Assembly (NCBI RefSeq): GCF_030816615.1
Contig: NZ_JAUSYD010000001.1
Span: 2,170,001 to 2,234,000 of the forward strand
Direction of reading: 5' to 3'
Length of the DNA stretch: 64,000 nt
From: Streptomyces sp. B1I3
GTDB lineage: Bacteria > Actinomycetota > Actinomycetes > Streptomycetales > Streptomycetaceae
In this document: positions 36,160-45,582 of the stretch, piece after piece
Numbering within the stretch: the first letter of the stretch is position 1
How the letters are laid out: the number at the start of each line of letters is the position of its first letter
Notes under the pieces: generated by a model
Told to the model about the DNA's origin: nothing
What the model saw: the letters and a program-made list of their open reading frames with translations, nothing else
The model's database searches: none
Position numbers and translations under genes: made by a program

Positions 36160-38010
36160 TCACGCCGAGGGGTGCAGGGGGTTGGGCACCGCGCCGTGGA
36201 CGGCGGCGTGCGGGCGTTGCGGCCTGTCACGGTAGCCGTCCAGGTGCAGGCGGTTGCGGTTGAGGCAGAGGCGCTCGATCGTCGGCGTCAGCATGTCGAA
36301 GATCTCGAACCGCTCCTTGAGCTCCGGGAAGCGGGCGTGGTAGCGCAGGACCTCGGCGCGGACGAGGAACCAGAATTCGCTCTCCGGCACGTCCAGCTGT
36401 TCCTCGCAGAGCGGGGAGAGGAAGCGGAAGACGCCGACGAAGAGCCCCGAGTGGATGAACTGGGTGAGGAAGGCGGGATCTTCCGTGAGCAGGACACCGC
36501 GGACGTCGTCCGGCATCGTGTCGTGCTCGGGCAGTGGCCGGGCGCTGATGTTCACGTCGTCGACGAAGTCCTTGATCGCGAGACGCTGTGGGACGTCCTG
36601 CTCGTCGAAGACCACGATGGCGTTCTCGCCGTGGGGGGAGAACACGGTGCCGTAGCGGTACAGGAAGTGCAGGAGCGGGGGCAGCAGGGCGGCGAAGAGC
36701 CGGCTCAGCCAGGCTGCCGGGGTGAGTCCCGACCGTGTGACCAGCTCGGCCGTGAAGGCGCGGCCGTCGGGGTCCGTGTGCAGCAGGGAGGCGAGGGTGC
36801 GGGCCCGCTCCCCGGAGCCGAGCCTCGGCGGCAGCGGCTCGCGCCAGATGGCGCCGAGGATCTCCTTGAACTGGTACGGCACCTCGGGGAGGTGGTCGTA
36901 GAGCGGATGTTCGACCGCTACCGAGGCGACCTCGCCCAGGAGGATCACCCCGCTGTCGCGCAGGAAGGGGTCCCCCTCACACAGTCCCTGGACCCATGCG
37001 GTGACGGCCGGGGCGGCGAGCGTGCGTTCGGTCGGCAGACCGCGCCAGACGAGCGTGTTGAGGATCGACAGGGGCAGCTTGACCGTGTGCCGGTCGGGCC
37101 GTCCGAGGTTGGTGAACGTCCGGATCGACTGCTGCGGAAGCCGGAGGTCGTCGTCCGTGTGCAGGGGCACTATCCGGCCGTCGGCGATGGAGGGGGCGAA
37201 GAGGGGCACGACCCACTCGTCCCACTGCCAGGGGTGGACCGGCAGGAAGAGGTAGTCGCCGGGGTCGAGGCCGCGGTCGCGCAGGACGGCGGTGAACGAG
37301 GCGCGGACCGACGCGTCCAGTTCCTGGTCGTACAACTGCCCGGGGGTGGCGAGCCGGGCCACCCCCCGGTAGCCGGCTATGCGGGTGCTGACGGCGATCC
37401 ACGGCAGTGTGGTGGCGGAGCGCGCTTCGGGGGTGAAGCGTGCGGCGTCCGCGGCCGAGAAGCCGAGGCGGCCCTTGTTCGCCACCAGCCAGGGGTGTCC
37501 GGTCTGGTGGCCTTCGAGTTCGGCGTAGGAGAGGTCGGCGAGCTGCGCCGCACGGAGCGCGGTGCGGTCGAGGCGGGCGTCGGCCGTCAGGGTGGCGGTG
37601 AGCTCGCGTACGAGGTGGCCGAGGGTGGCCCCGTCGAGACCGAGGAGACGGCGGGCGCGGACGAGGAAGCTCAACGGGTCGCGGAAGGGAGTCCCCCCGG
37701 AGGTCCCGTCCTCGACCGCCGCGCCCTCGCGGATCGAATCCGGGTCGACGCGCCAGCTCGCGTAGACGCCGCGGCACGCGCGGAAGCTCAGGATCCGGCC
37801 GTCGTCGAGCCGCAGGGTGTAGCCGTGCGTGTCCCCGGCGGGGCCCTCCTCCCGCCGGGCGGGTTCGATGACTTCCTCGTAGGCGAACTCACCGAGCATC
37901 TTCGCGAGCAGTCGCACCGCCGCTCGGTCCCAGGCCTCCCGGTTCAGTTCCTCGGTGGCGAGCGGCGTGCGAAGCGGCGCCGAGTCGTGGCTCGCGGGAT
38001 GTGTCGGCAC
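36160..38010 (-). CDS. IucA/IucC-family siderophore synthetase (last gene of operon)
   Basis: 616 residues from GTG 38010 (VPTHPASHDSAPL), with GAGGAG five bases upstream. NRPS-independent siderophore synthetase: HPWLVANKGRLGFS near the N-terminal ATP site, LFLPVHPWQWDEWV, SIRTFTNLGRPDRHTVKLPL, and C-terminal GENAIVVFDEQDVPQRLAIKDF with the FhuF-like ferric-iron-reductase-type tail. Ligates a citrate-type carboxylate to an amine or hydroxamic acid. It is the fourth gene of the 36.2-42.3 kb cluster; a 60-base gap separates it from the acyltransferase gene. Product is unknown. Confidence 0.92.
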   Translation of the reverse strand: MPTHPASHDSAPLRTPLATEELNREAWDRAAVRLLAKMLGEFAYEEVIEPARREEGPAGDTHGYTLRLDDGRILSFRACRGVYASWRVDPDSIREGAAVEDGTSGGTPFRDPLSFLVRARRLLGLDGATLGHLVRELTATLTADARLDRTALRAAQLADLSYAELEGHQTGHPWLVANKGRLGFSAADAARFTPEARSATTLPWIAVSTRIAGYRGVARLATPGQLYDQELDASVRASFTAVLRDRGLDPGDYLFLPVHPWQWDEWVVPLFAPSIADGRIVPLHTDDDLRLPQQSIRTFTNLGRPDRHTVKLPLSILNTLVWRGLPTERTLAAPAVTAWVQGLCEGDPFLRDSGVILLGEVASVAVEHPLYDHLPEVPYQFKEILGAIWREPLPPRLGSGERARTLASLLHTDPDGRAFTAELVTRSGLTPAAWLSRLFAALLPPLLHFLYRYGTVFSPHGENAIVVFDEQDVPQRLAIKDFVDDVNISARPLPEHDTMPDDVRGVLLTEDPAFLTQFIHSGLFVGVFRFLSPLCEEQLDVPESEFWFLVRAEVLRYHARFPELKERFEIFDMLTPTIERLCLNRNRLHLDGYRDRPQRPHAAVHGAVPNPLHPSA

Positions 38011-38069
38011 GGGGACTCCTCGGGGTGGAACCGATGGGGTTCGAGCGTGTGGGTGATGCGGCGAGTTGT

Positions 38070-38855
38070 TCACAGCTGCGCACGGTGGGCCCGGTCGCGG
38101 ACCATCAAAGCAGCTCGTTTGCCGGGCAGTTCCACTTCCGCAGAGAAGCGGAAACCGGCGCTCAGGAAGGCCGAGACGGACGGGGTGTTGCGCAGGTCCG
38201 GCTCCGCGACGACACGCGCGCACCGCGGACGGTGGTCGAGCACGAGATCGGAGACCGCCCTCAGCAGTGAGGAGCCGATGCCCCGGCCCCGGTTGCCCAC
38301 GCCGCCGATCAGGAGGTGGACCCCGGTGTCATGGGGCCGGGCCGGGTAGTGGCGGGCCAGCGGGTCCAGGTCCGCCCGGTAGATCTCCCAGTAGCTCATG
38401 GGCCTGCCGTCGAGCACACCGAGGCAGGGGACGCTGCGGCCGTCGCCTTCGAGCTGCGGCCGGAGGTGGCCGGCGGTGACCGGCTCCGGCCCGGCGAGTT
38501 CCCAGAAGGCGGCGACCGCCGGGTCGTTCATCCAGCGGCTGATCACGGCGAGGTCGCGTGCGAGTTCGACGCGAACCAGCCGGAACGCACCGGCCGGGGT
38601 GGGGACCGGGCCCCACGTGGCCGGATCGCCGACGGGTCCGGAAGTGTCTGCCCGGGCGTCGCCCCGCCGCCGGACGGCGGGCGGTGGGGTGGCGCCCGGC
38701 GAGGCCCCACCGTCCGGCGATGCCTCGACCGGTGGCCCGTCGTCACCGAGCAGGGTGAGCAGCTCCTCGGTGAGCCGCAGCTCCACCGTGTCCTCGCCAC
38801 TCGTGACGCGCGGTGGGGGCGCACCGGGCCCGGTGTGCGCATCGGCGTGGTGCAC
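38070..38855 (-). CDS. GNAT-family siderophore acyltransferase
   Basis: 261 residues from GTG 38855 (VHHADAHTGPGA), with GAGGAG upstream. After a 90-residue disordered, Pro/Gly-rich stretch, the AlcB/IucB/MbtK-type GNAT domain runs from about 92: VELARDLAVISRWMNDPAVAAFW, then GRPMSYWEIYRAD, VHLLIGGVGNRGRGIGSSLLRA with the acyl-CoA-binding Q/RxxGxG-like NRGRGIG, and ARVVAEPDLRNTPSVSAFLSAGF. Such enzymes acylate the hydroxylated or free amine of a siderophore precursor. It sits between the two IucA/IucC genes. Confidence 0.9.
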   Translation of the reverse strand: MHHADAHTGPGAPPPRVTSGEDTVELRLTEELLTLLGDDGPPVEASPDGGASPGATPPPAVRRRGDARADTSGPVGDPATWGPVPTPAGAFRLVRVELARDLAVISRWMNDPAVAAFWELAGPEPVTAGHLRPQLEGDGRSVPCLGVLDGRPMSYWEIYRADLDPLARHYPARPHDTGVHLLIGGVGNRGRGIGSSLLRAVSDLVLDHRPRCARVVAEPDLRNTPSVSAFLSAGFRFSAEVELPGKRAALMVRDRAHRAQL

Positions 38856-38907
38856 CGTGACGCTCTCCTCTGCTCCGTTCGGGCGGGCTGGTCTCTCGGG
38901 TCGTTCC

Positions 38908-40869
38908 TCAGCTGCGCAGGGGGTTGGCGATGGTGACGTAGACGGACTGGGTGTCGACCGGGCCGACGAGTTCGTCGAGACCGTGCAGCCGGGTCATCAG
39001 GTTGGCCTTGCAGCGCAGTTGCGCCGTCTCCAGCAGGTAGCCGGGCAGCGGGGAGCCCAGCGTGCGCGCGCCCTCGAGGAACCGGCGGAACGCGGCGAGG
39101 AGCAGTCGTTCGTCGGCCAGCCGCTGGGCACCGAAGGCGCCGATGAGCCCGAAGACGTTGTTGATGCCGAGGTAGTAGGCCAGCCTCTCGTCGGTGACCG
39201 CGTCGGTGACGAAGGTGTCGCTGACGCCGCCGATGCCGGGGAGCCTGTGTTCGAGGGCGGAACGGTGGGACTCGCGGAAGTAGTACCCCTGGTTGTCGCG
39301 GTACCGGCCGCCGACGGGCCAGCCGTCCGCGTCGAGGAGGACCAAAGTGTTCTGCTGATGCGCCTCCAGGGCCACGCCCGCGTGGGCGTCGAGCCACAGG
39401 ACGGGGAGCACCACGCGGTCCAGATAGCGGAGGAACCACTCGGCGCAGACCGCTCCGGTCGTCCTGCCCGTGCGGTCGGCCAGGCGGGAGACGGTCTCCG
39501 CGAGCCGCGAGTACATACCGGCCCGGCCCGGCCAGGGACGCGGGGCGGTGAGTCCGGCGATGCACACCGCGTCGTCGGACGGGCCGAACGGGTTGTGGCG
39601 GAGCATGACGTCCAGGCCGGGGACGGGCACGCCGTCCGGGGCGTCCACGGCCATCCAGGCGGGGTCACGGACGATGTCGAAGCCCGGGTGGACCGCCTGC
39701 CATGCGGCGGCCAGCCCCGTGCTCAGCAACCGGTGGACCTCGGCGCCGCGGTGGAGTTCCTTGCGGAGGTTCTCCCGGCGGGAGTTGGTGATGCGTACGC
39801 CCAAGGAGAGCTTCAGCATGATGCCGGCGCCGGGACGGTGCACGGTGCGGACGGAGGACGTGGGGTGCCAGCGTTCCCCGTGCCGGCCGAGGTCGTGGAG
39901 GAGGCCCTTCTCGAGCAGGGTGGCGACTTCGGGGCGGCGCTCGAGCTCAGCGGCCTGCCAGGGGTGGAGCGGAAGGGCCGCGGTGCTCTCGGGGAGACGC
40001 AGCCCGTCGGCGTGCGGCCCGAGGAGTTCCTCGGCGGAGACCGGTCGGCCCGCCCGGGTCCAGGACGACTCGGTGGCCAGCACGGACCGGTCCACGGCCA
40101 TCCAGTGCAGCGGGAAGGAGCCGCGCAACTCGGGTGAGTAGAGCGGCGTCTCCGTCTCGGAGAGGCCTTCACGGCTCTTCGGCGTCGGGTGCAGGGGGTG
40201 CCCCAGGAGGAGTGACTGTTCGGCGGTGAGGAAGAGATCCGCCTCCGGGTACGGGGCGGGGGCGCGGCGGCGGTCGGCGAGGAAGGCGGCGGTGTGCCGC
40301 ACCGAGTCCGCCACTCTGGCCACCAGGTCCACGCCGGCGTCCCGGTCGCTCTCACGCCCGAGGAGGGCGGCCACGGTCACGGCGTCCACCCCCCGGGCGC
40401 CCGCGGGCGCGTTCTCCAGTGCGGGTGTACCGAAGCGGTGCCAGCCCGTCGCGGACCAGTGGCCGATCGGGACGAGCAGAGCGCTACCGCTCGCCGGGAG
40501 CGGGATGCGCAGAATGTCCCCCTGCGGCCGGGGCAGGTCGTTCTCCCTGACCCAGCAGCGCAGCAGGTTCTCGGTGCCCGCCGAGTCGGCGGCCCGGAGC
40601 GGGTCCGGGTGGTCCAGGGGGTCGGGGTCGAGGAGCGGGTCCGGGTGACCGAGGGTGTCGGGGTGCCCGGTCGCGTGCGCGTGGTCGGGCCGGTCGATCG
40701 GCAGCCCGCACGTGGCGACGCCCGTCCCGGCGTACAGGGTCCCCCGATGGCCGGCCTTCTGGCGCGGCACGGTCGTCGACTCGACGGCGAGGGCGCCGTC
40801 CGGCAGGTCCTGACCTCGCTGCTCGCTGGTGGGAGGGCCGTCGGCCTCGGGCGCAGGGGTGGGGTTCAC
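38908..40869 (-). CDS. IucA/IucC-family siderophore synthetase (second gene of operon)
   Basis: 653 residues. C-terminal catalytic core: PLHPWQAAELERRPEVATLL, SSVRTVHRPGAGIMLKLSLG, VRITNSRRENLRKEL, and VALEAHQQNTLVLLDADGWPV with the FhuF-like tail (DNQGYYFRE). The N-terminal extension carries a short tandem HPDPL-type repeat (HPDTLGHPDPLLDPDPL and HPDPLR, about 69-92), unusual for the family. It follows the aminotransferase gene with 28 bases between. Two synthetases in one operon suggest condensation at two carboxylates of citrate or an equivalent. Confidence 0.9.
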   Translation of the reverse strand: MNPTPAPEADGPPTSEQRGQDLPDGALAVESTTVPRQKAGHRGTLYAGTGVATCGLPIDRPDHAHATGHPDTLGHPDPLLDPDPLDHPDPLRAADSAGTENLLRCWVRENDLPRPQGDILRIPLPASGSALLVPIGHWSATGWHRFGTPALENAPAGARGVDAVTVAALLGRESDRDAGVDLVARVADSVRHTAAFLADRRRAPAPYPEADLFLTAEQSLLLGHPLHPTPKSREGLSETETPLYSPELRGSFPLHWMAVDRSVLATESSWTRAGRPVSAEELLGPHADGLRLPESTAALPLHPWQAAELERRPEVATLLEKGLLHDLGRHGERWHPTSSVRTVHRPGAGIMLKLSLGVRITNSRRENLRKELHRGAEVHRLLSTGLAAAWQAVHPGFDIVRDPAWMAVDAPDGVPVPGLDVMLRHNPFGPSDDAVCIAGLTAPRPWPGRAGMYSRLAETVSRLADRTGRTTGAVCAEWFLRYLDRVVLPVLWLDAHAGVALEAHQQNTLVLLDADGWPVGGRYRDNQGYYFRESHRSALEHRLPGIGGVSDTFVTDAVTDERLAYYLGINNVFGLIGAFGAQRLADERLLLAAFRRFLEGARTLGSPLPGYLLETAQLRCKANLMTRLHGLDELVGPVDTQSVYVTIANPLRS

Positions 40870-40897
40870 GGCGGTCTTCCTTGTGAGGTGTCCGGGA

Positions 40898-42289
40898 TCA
40901 GCGGGTCGGCCCGGGAGGGACCCGACGGTACGGAGAGCGTTCCGCGGCTCTCAGCGCATCGGCGAGACGGTCGACGACCGCCGTCGCCTGTTCGTCGGTG
41001 AGCGTGAGTGGAGGGAGCAGTCGGACGACGGCACTGTGGCGTCCGCCGATTTCGACGATGAGGCCGCGGTGCAGGCATTCCTGCTGCACCGCTGCGGCCA
41101 GGGCGGGGTCGGGCGGCGGCGCGGAGCCGCTCCCGGCGGTGCCGGTGAGTGGTGCGGCCTCCGGGTCGACGAGCTCGATCCCCATCATCAGGCCGCGGCC
41201 CCGGACGTCACCGATGCCCGGGTGGTCCGCGCTCAGCGCCTGGAGACGGGCGAGCATGCGCGCACCCAGCGTCGCGGCACGCTCCGCGAGCCGGTTCTCC
41301 CGTACGTAGGCGAGGGTGGCGCAACCGGCCGCCATGGCGAGTTGGTTGCCACGGAAGGTTCCGGCGTGGGCGCCCGGCGGCCAGATGTCGAGTTCGGGGC
41401 GGTAGACGATCACCGCCAGGGGGAGCGAGCCGCCGATGGCTTTGGAGAGCACCATCACGTCGGGCACGACACCGCTGTGCTCGACCGCCCAGAAGGTGCC
41501 GGTCCTGCCCACCCCGGTCTGCACCTCGTCCGCGATCAGCGGGATGGACCGGTCCCGGGTGATCTCACGCATCCGGCGCAGCCAGCCGTCGGGGGCGGGA
41601 TTCACCCCTCCTTCCCCCTGGACGGGTTCCACGATCATTCCGGCCGGAGCGGGCACACCGCCCTTGGGGTCGTCCAGCAGATGTTCCGTCCAGCGCGCGC
41701 CGATGTCGGCGCCCGCCTCCCCTCCGGTCCCGAAGGGGCAGCGGTAGTCCTGCGGGAAGGGGAGCCTGGTCACCCGGACGTCCGGGGCACCGCCCGACGC
41801 GGCCAGCGCCCCGGCGGTCATGCCGTGGTACGCACCGGTGAAGGCGAGCAGTCCGCTGCGGCCGGTCGCCGCGCGGACCAGCTTGAACGCGGCCTCGACG
41901 GCGTCGGTTCCGGCCGGTCCGCAGAACTGGATGCGGGCGTCGTCGGCGAGTTGGCCGGGCAAGGTGGCGAACAGCTCGGTGGTGAAGGCGTCCTTGACAG
42001 GAGTGGCCAGGTCGAGGACGTGCAGCGGCGCACCGGAGTCGATGACCTTCCTGATGGCCTCGAGCACCACGGGGTGGTTGTGACCGAGTGCCAGAGTGCC
42101 CGCCCCGGAGAGGCAGTCGAGATAGCGCCGCCCGTCCGCGCCCTCGATGGTCATTCCCCTCGCCCGTACCGGCACGATCGGCAGGGACCGCGCATAGGTG
42201 CGGGCCGCCGATTCACGCAGTGCCTGACGCCGCAGAATGCCCTCGTAGGCGGCAGGGTGTGGCGCCGGAGCTGGTTCGGTCACGGCCAC
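40898..42289 (-). CDS. Diaminobutyrate-2-oxoglutarate aminotransferase (first gene of siderophore operon)
   Basis: 463 residues from GTG 42289 (VAVTEPAPAPHPAAY); GGAGGA is nine bases upstream. Class III PLP aminotransferase: GADGRRYLDCLSGAGTLALGH, GPAGTDAVEAAFKLVRAATG, FTGAYHGMTAGALA, LIADEVQTGVGRTG with the PLP Asp, and VLSKAIGGSLPL with the PLP Lys. Closest to EctB/RhbA-type enzymes that make 2,4-diaminobutyrate from aspartate semialdehyde. No DABA decarboxylase or amine hydroxylase gene (rhbB, rhbE type) follows. In frame, 89 residues upstream are non-coding. Confidence 0.9.
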   Translation of the reverse strand: MAVTEPAPAPHPAAYEGILRRQALRESAARTYARSLPIVPVRARGMTIEGADGRRYLDCLSGAGTLALGHNHPVVLEAIRKVIDSGAPLHVLDLATPVKDAFTTELFATLPGQLADDARIQFCGPAGTDAVEAAFKLVRAATGRSGLLAFTGAYHGMTAGALAASGGAPDVRVTRLPFPQDYRCPFGTGGEAGADIGARWTEHLLDDPKGGVPAPAGMIVEPVQGEGGVNPAPDGWLRRMREITRDRSIPLIADEVQTGVGRTGTFWAVEHSGVVPDVMVLSKAIGGSLPLAVIVYRPELDIWPPGAHAGTFRGNQLAMAAGCATLAYVRENRLAERAATLGARMLARLQALSADHPGIGDVRGRGLMMGIELVDPEAAPLTGTAGSGSAPPPDPALAAAVQQECLHRGLIVEIGGRHSAVVRLLPPLTLTDEQATAVVDRLADALRAAERSPYRRVPPGPTR

Positions 42290-42617
42290 GGCTGTCGGTC
42301 CTCCTGCGGTAACAGTGGCGTTGTACGTCGGTACGGTGCCCCGGTGGCGGACCGCGCGGCTGAACGCTGTCCGGGTGTTCCCCGTACGTACCAACGACGC
42401 CGGGCGCGAGGGAGCACGGGTAGGCCGGAAGATCCTTGCGGGGAGGGAACCATGGCCCTGCCGCACACCGTCCCCCACGGCACCGGCATAGTGGGGGCCG
42501 CACCCTGGCCCGGCCGCCGCTGCCGCGGCCCGCGTGTGCGCGCCGCGGTGCCGCACCCGGCGGCAGTCCGCAGTGCAGCAGAGAAGTCAGTGACGAAGTC
42601 CCAGGGGGATTCACCAG
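42290..42617. other. Divergent intergenic region, siderophore operon / protease
   Basis: 328 bases between the aminotransferase and protease starts. No recognisable iron box (TTAGGTTAGGCTCACCTAA-type) was found by eye, although iron control would be expected. A GGGGAGGG followed by ATG at 42452 opens a plus-strand frame with coding-like bias for about 38 codons, but that frame then runs out of phase into the protease gene; I regard it as unproven. Confidence 0.6.
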
Positions 42618-43835
42618 ATGCGACCCATACGCCCGATCGACACCGCACGCCGCGGGAGGAGCACCCGCCGCACCTCCCCCGTCTTCGCGGCAGCCGCCCT
42701 CGCCGCCGTCCTCACGCTCACCGTCACCGCCTGCGGTCCCGACGAGGACGCGGCGAGCAAGCCGAGCGCCTCCGGCGGCCAGGCGTCCGACGGCAAGGTC
42801 ACCATCCCGGACGATCTGAAGGACCGGCTCAGGGAACACGGGATCGACCTCGACAAGTGGCGGGACGGCGAGTGGAAGAACTGGAACAAGGACACGTGGC
42901 TGCGTGAGGCCAGGGACTACGTCAACCCGATCATCGAGGACCTGTGGGACCCGGACCGGATGCGGGACGCGGACAAGCCTCCGGAGAACCCTGTCGACAA
43001 CGACATCTCGGGCGACGAGGGCGTGACGGACCCGGCCCCCGCCCCCGTCGAGGCCGCCAGCCTGCGGACGCCGTACCACGAGAACGCCGCGGAGTCCGGC
43101 AAGCTCTTCTTCGACGGGCCCGAGGGATCCATGGTCTGCTCGGCGACCGTGGTGAAGGACCCGGCCCACCCCGGCAAGTCCAACATGGTGTGGACGGCGG
43201 GCCATTGTGTGCACGCGGGTAAGAAGGGCGGCTGGTACCGCAACATCGCCTTCGTCCCGTCGTACAACGACAGCGGCCTGTCGGTGGCCGAGCTCGAGAC
43301 CGCGCCCAAGGAGAAGATCGCTCCCTACGGTGTGTGGTGGGGCCAGTGGGCGCAGACCTCCGAGCAGTGGATCGCCCAGGGCGCGGCGACGGGGGGTCAG
43401 GGCGCCCCGTACGACTTCGCGGTGCTGCAGGTGACACCGGAGAAGGGTTCGACGGGCAAGTCCCTGGAGGAGACGGTCGGTTCGGCGCTGCCCGTCGACT
43501 TCGACGCCCCGGCCGTCCCGGAGATCGACGGCATGACGGCGACCGGCTACCCGGCGGCTCCGCCGTACGACGGCCAGAAGGCCCTGCAGTGCACGGACGA
43601 GCCGGGCCGTCTCTCGGTCTTCCAGGACCAGCCGACGATGTACCGCATCGGGTGCACGATGACCGGTGGCTCCTCCGGCGGTGGCTGGGTCGCGGCGGGC
43701 CGGGACGGTGAGCCGGCCCTGGTCTCGAACACCTCCATCGGCCCGGTGACCGCCGGCTGGCTGGCCGGCCCTCGCCTCGGCAAGGAGGCCCAGGGCATCT
43801 ACGAAGCCGTCAGCAAGAAGTACGCGGGCCGGTAG
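42618..43835 (+). CDS. Secreted trypsin-like serine protease lipoprotein
   Basis: 405 residues. N-terminal Arg-rich signal with a hydrophobic core (FAAAALAAVLTLTV) and a lipobox ending at Cys39 (VTAC), so a membrane-anchored lipoprotein. Chymotrypsin-type catalytic residues are His196 (TAGHC), Asp266 (PYDFAVL) and Ser353 (GGSSGG). The 110 residues after the Cys form a Trp/Asp-rich pro-like segment (KWRDGEWKNWNKDTW). Likely a cell-surface peptidase of the V8/trypsin group. A 23-bp hairpin terminator follows at once. Substrate unknown. Confidence 0.92.
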   Translation: MRPIRPIDTARRGRSTRRTSPVFAAAALAAVLTLTVTACGPDEDAASKPSASGGQASDGKVTIPDDLKDRLREHGIDLDKWRDGEWKNWNKDTWLREARDYVNPIIEDLWDPDRMRDADKPPENPVDNDISGDEGVTDPAPAPVEAASLRTPYHENAAESGKLFFDGPEGSMVCSATVVKDPAHPGKSNMVWTAGHCVHAGKKGGWYRNIAFVPSYNDSGLSVAELETAPKEKIAPYGVWWGQWAQTSEQWIAQGAATGGQGAPYDFAVLQVTPEKGSTGKSLEETVGSALPVDFDAPAVPEIDGMTATGYPAAPPYDGQKALQCTDEPGRLSVFQDQPTMYRIGCTMTGGSSGGGWVAAGRDGEPALVSNTSIGPVTAGWLAGPRLGKEAQGIYEAVSKKYAGR

Positions 43836-43840
43836 GACGA

Positions 43841-43887
43841 CGCACGGACGGCCCGGCCCCTCGTCGAGGGGCCGGGCCGTCCGTGCG
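43841..43887. terminator. Long bidirectional terminator between protease and hflX
   Basis: A 23-bp perfect inverted repeat (43841-43863 with 43865-43887, starting CGCACGGACGGCCC) with a single base at the centre, between convergent genes. Confidence 0.9.
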
Positions 43888-43928
43888 TGGTGCGCCGCCG
43901 CCCGCTCCGGGGAACGGGCGGCCGTGCG

Positions 43929-45449
43929 TCAGTGGGTCACAGGGACGAACGTCGCGAGTTCCGCTCCGAGCTCCTCGTGCACCCGCGCCTTGATCAGGGT
44001 GCCCTCCGGGATGTGCTCCTCGGAGATGACCTCGCCCTCGGCGTGCACGCGGGAGACGAGTCCCCCCTGGATGTAGGGCACGAGCGCCTCGATCTCGACG
44101 GACGGCCGCGGAAGCTCGGCGTCGATGAGCGCGAGCAGTTCGTCGATGCCCGCACCCGTGCGCGCCGACACCGCGATCGCGTACCGCTCGGCGCGCAGCA
44201 GGCGCTGCAGGACGAGCGGGTCCGCCGCGTCCGCCTTGTTGACCACGACGATCTCGCGCACGTCGACCGCGCCGACTTCCCGGATCACCTCTCGCACGGC
44301 GGCGAGCTGCTCCTCGGGGGCCGGGTGCGAGCCGTCCACCACATGGAGGATCAGGTCGGACTCGCCGACCTCCTCCATGGTGGAGCGGAACGCCTCGACC
44401 AGGTGGTGCGGAAGGTGCCGCACGAACCCGACGGTGTCGGCCAGGGTGTAGAGCCTGCCGCTCGGCGTCTCGGCCCGGCGCACGGTCGGGTCGAGGGTGG
44501 CGAACAGCGCGTTCTCCACCAGGACGCCCGCACCGGTGAGCCGGTTGAGCAGCGACGACTTTCCGGCGTTGGTGTATCCGGCGATGGCGACCGAGGGCAC
44601 CTTGTTGCGCTTGCGCTCCTGGCGCTTGATCTCGCGGCCCGTCTTCATCTCCGCGATCTCCCGGCGCATCTTCGCCATCTTCTCGCGGATCCGCCGCCGG
44701 TCCGTCTCGATCTTGGTCTCACCGGGTCCACGCGTGGCCATGCCGCCACCGCCGCTGGACCCGCCGCCACCCATCTGCCGGGAGAGCGACTGACCCCAGC
44801 CGCGCAGGCGCGGCAGCATGTACTGCATCTGGGCCAGCGACACCTGGGCCTTGCCTTCGCGGGACTTGGCGTGCTGGGCGAAGATGTCGAGGATCAGGGC
44901 GGTCCTGTCGACCACCTTGACCTTGACGACGTCCTCCAGGTGGATCAGCTGTCCGGGGCTGAGCTCACCGTCGCAGACGACGGTGTCGGCGCCGGTCTCC
45001 AGGACGATGTCCCGCAGCTCCAGCGCCTTGCCCGAACCGATGTACGTGGCCGGGTCCGGCTTGTCGCGCCGCTGGAACACGGCGTCGAGCACCTGGGCCC
45101 CCGCCGTCTCGGCCAGCGCGGCCAGCTCCGCGAGGGAGATCTCCGCGTCGTGCACCGTCCCCGACGTCCAGACACCGACCAGCACCACACGCTCCAGGCG
45201 CAGCTGTCGGTACTCGACCTCGGTGACGTCCTCGAGCTCCGTGGAGAGTCCGACGACGCGGCGCAGCGCCGCACGGTCGGAGCGGTCGAGCTGGTCGCCG
45301 TCACGCTCTCCGTCGATCTCGTGGCTCCAGGCGACGTCCTCTTCCATCAGGGCGTCGGCCCGAAGGCTCTCGGTGAGGCTCTCGGAGGCGGTTTCCGGGG
45401 CGCTCCGCGCGTTGCGCGCGTCCTGGGGAAGGGAAGAAGAGGAGGTCAT
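43929..45449 (-). CDS. hflX: GTPase HflX
   Basis: 506 residues from ATG 45449 (MTSSSSLPQDARNA), with AAGGA four bases upstream. Ribosome-splitting, heat- and stress-related GTPase. The N-terminal HflX domain covers about 75-240 (LVGVWTSGTVHDAEISLAEL, YIGSGKALELRD, HAKSREGKAQVSLAQMQYML and RGPGETKIETDRR at 240-252), then a coiled-coil (253-283) and the G domain: G1 GYTNAGKSS (291-299), G3 DTVGF and G4 NKAD. A Gly-rich loop (MGGGGSSGGGGM) sits in the linker. It is read toward the protease gene and stands alone. Confidence 0.97.
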   Translation of the reverse strand: MTSSSSLPQDARNARSAPETASESLTESLRADALMEEDVAWSHEIDGERDGDQLDRSDRAALRRVVGLSTELEDVTEVEYRQLRLERVVLVGVWTSGTVHDAEISLAELAALAETAGAQVLDAVFQRRDKPDPATYIGSGKALELRDIVLETGADTVVCDGELSPGQLIHLEDVVKVKVVDRTALILDIFAQHAKSREGKAQVSLAQMQYMLPRLRGWGQSLSRQMGGGGSSGGGGMATRGPGETKIETDRRRIREKMAKMRREIAEMKTGREIKRQERKRNKVPSVAIAGYTNAGKSSLLNRLTGAGVLVENALFATLDPTVRRAETPSGRLYTLADTVGFVRHLPHHLVEAFRSTMEEVGESDLILHVVDGSHPAPEEQLAAVREVIREVGAVDVREIVVVNKADAADPLVLQRLLRAERYAIAVSARTGAGIDELLALIDAELPRPSVEIEALVPYIQGGLVSRVHAEGEVISEEHIPEGTLIKARVHEELGAELATFVPVTH

Positions 45450-45582
45450 TGGATCCTTACGTAGATAGAAGTCCTGTACGCCAGTCACAACGCGTCACCC
45501 CGCCGGAAGATTCCCCCGGGAGGGGCCCACCGGCCGGCCGCCGTGCCGACGCGTCGATAGTGGCATGTCCCCGCTGGGCGCG

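Noticed and set aside
42452..42600. Small plus-strand gene starting MALPHTVPHGTGIVG with a strong ribosome site
   Set aside because: Coding bias fades after about 38 codons and the frame runs out of phase through the protease gene without a stop for hundreds of bases; could be a leader but unproven.
42290..42617. Iron box for DmdR/IdeR control of the siderophore operon
   Set aside because: No TTAGGTTAGGCTCACCTAA-like palindrome could be seen by eye.
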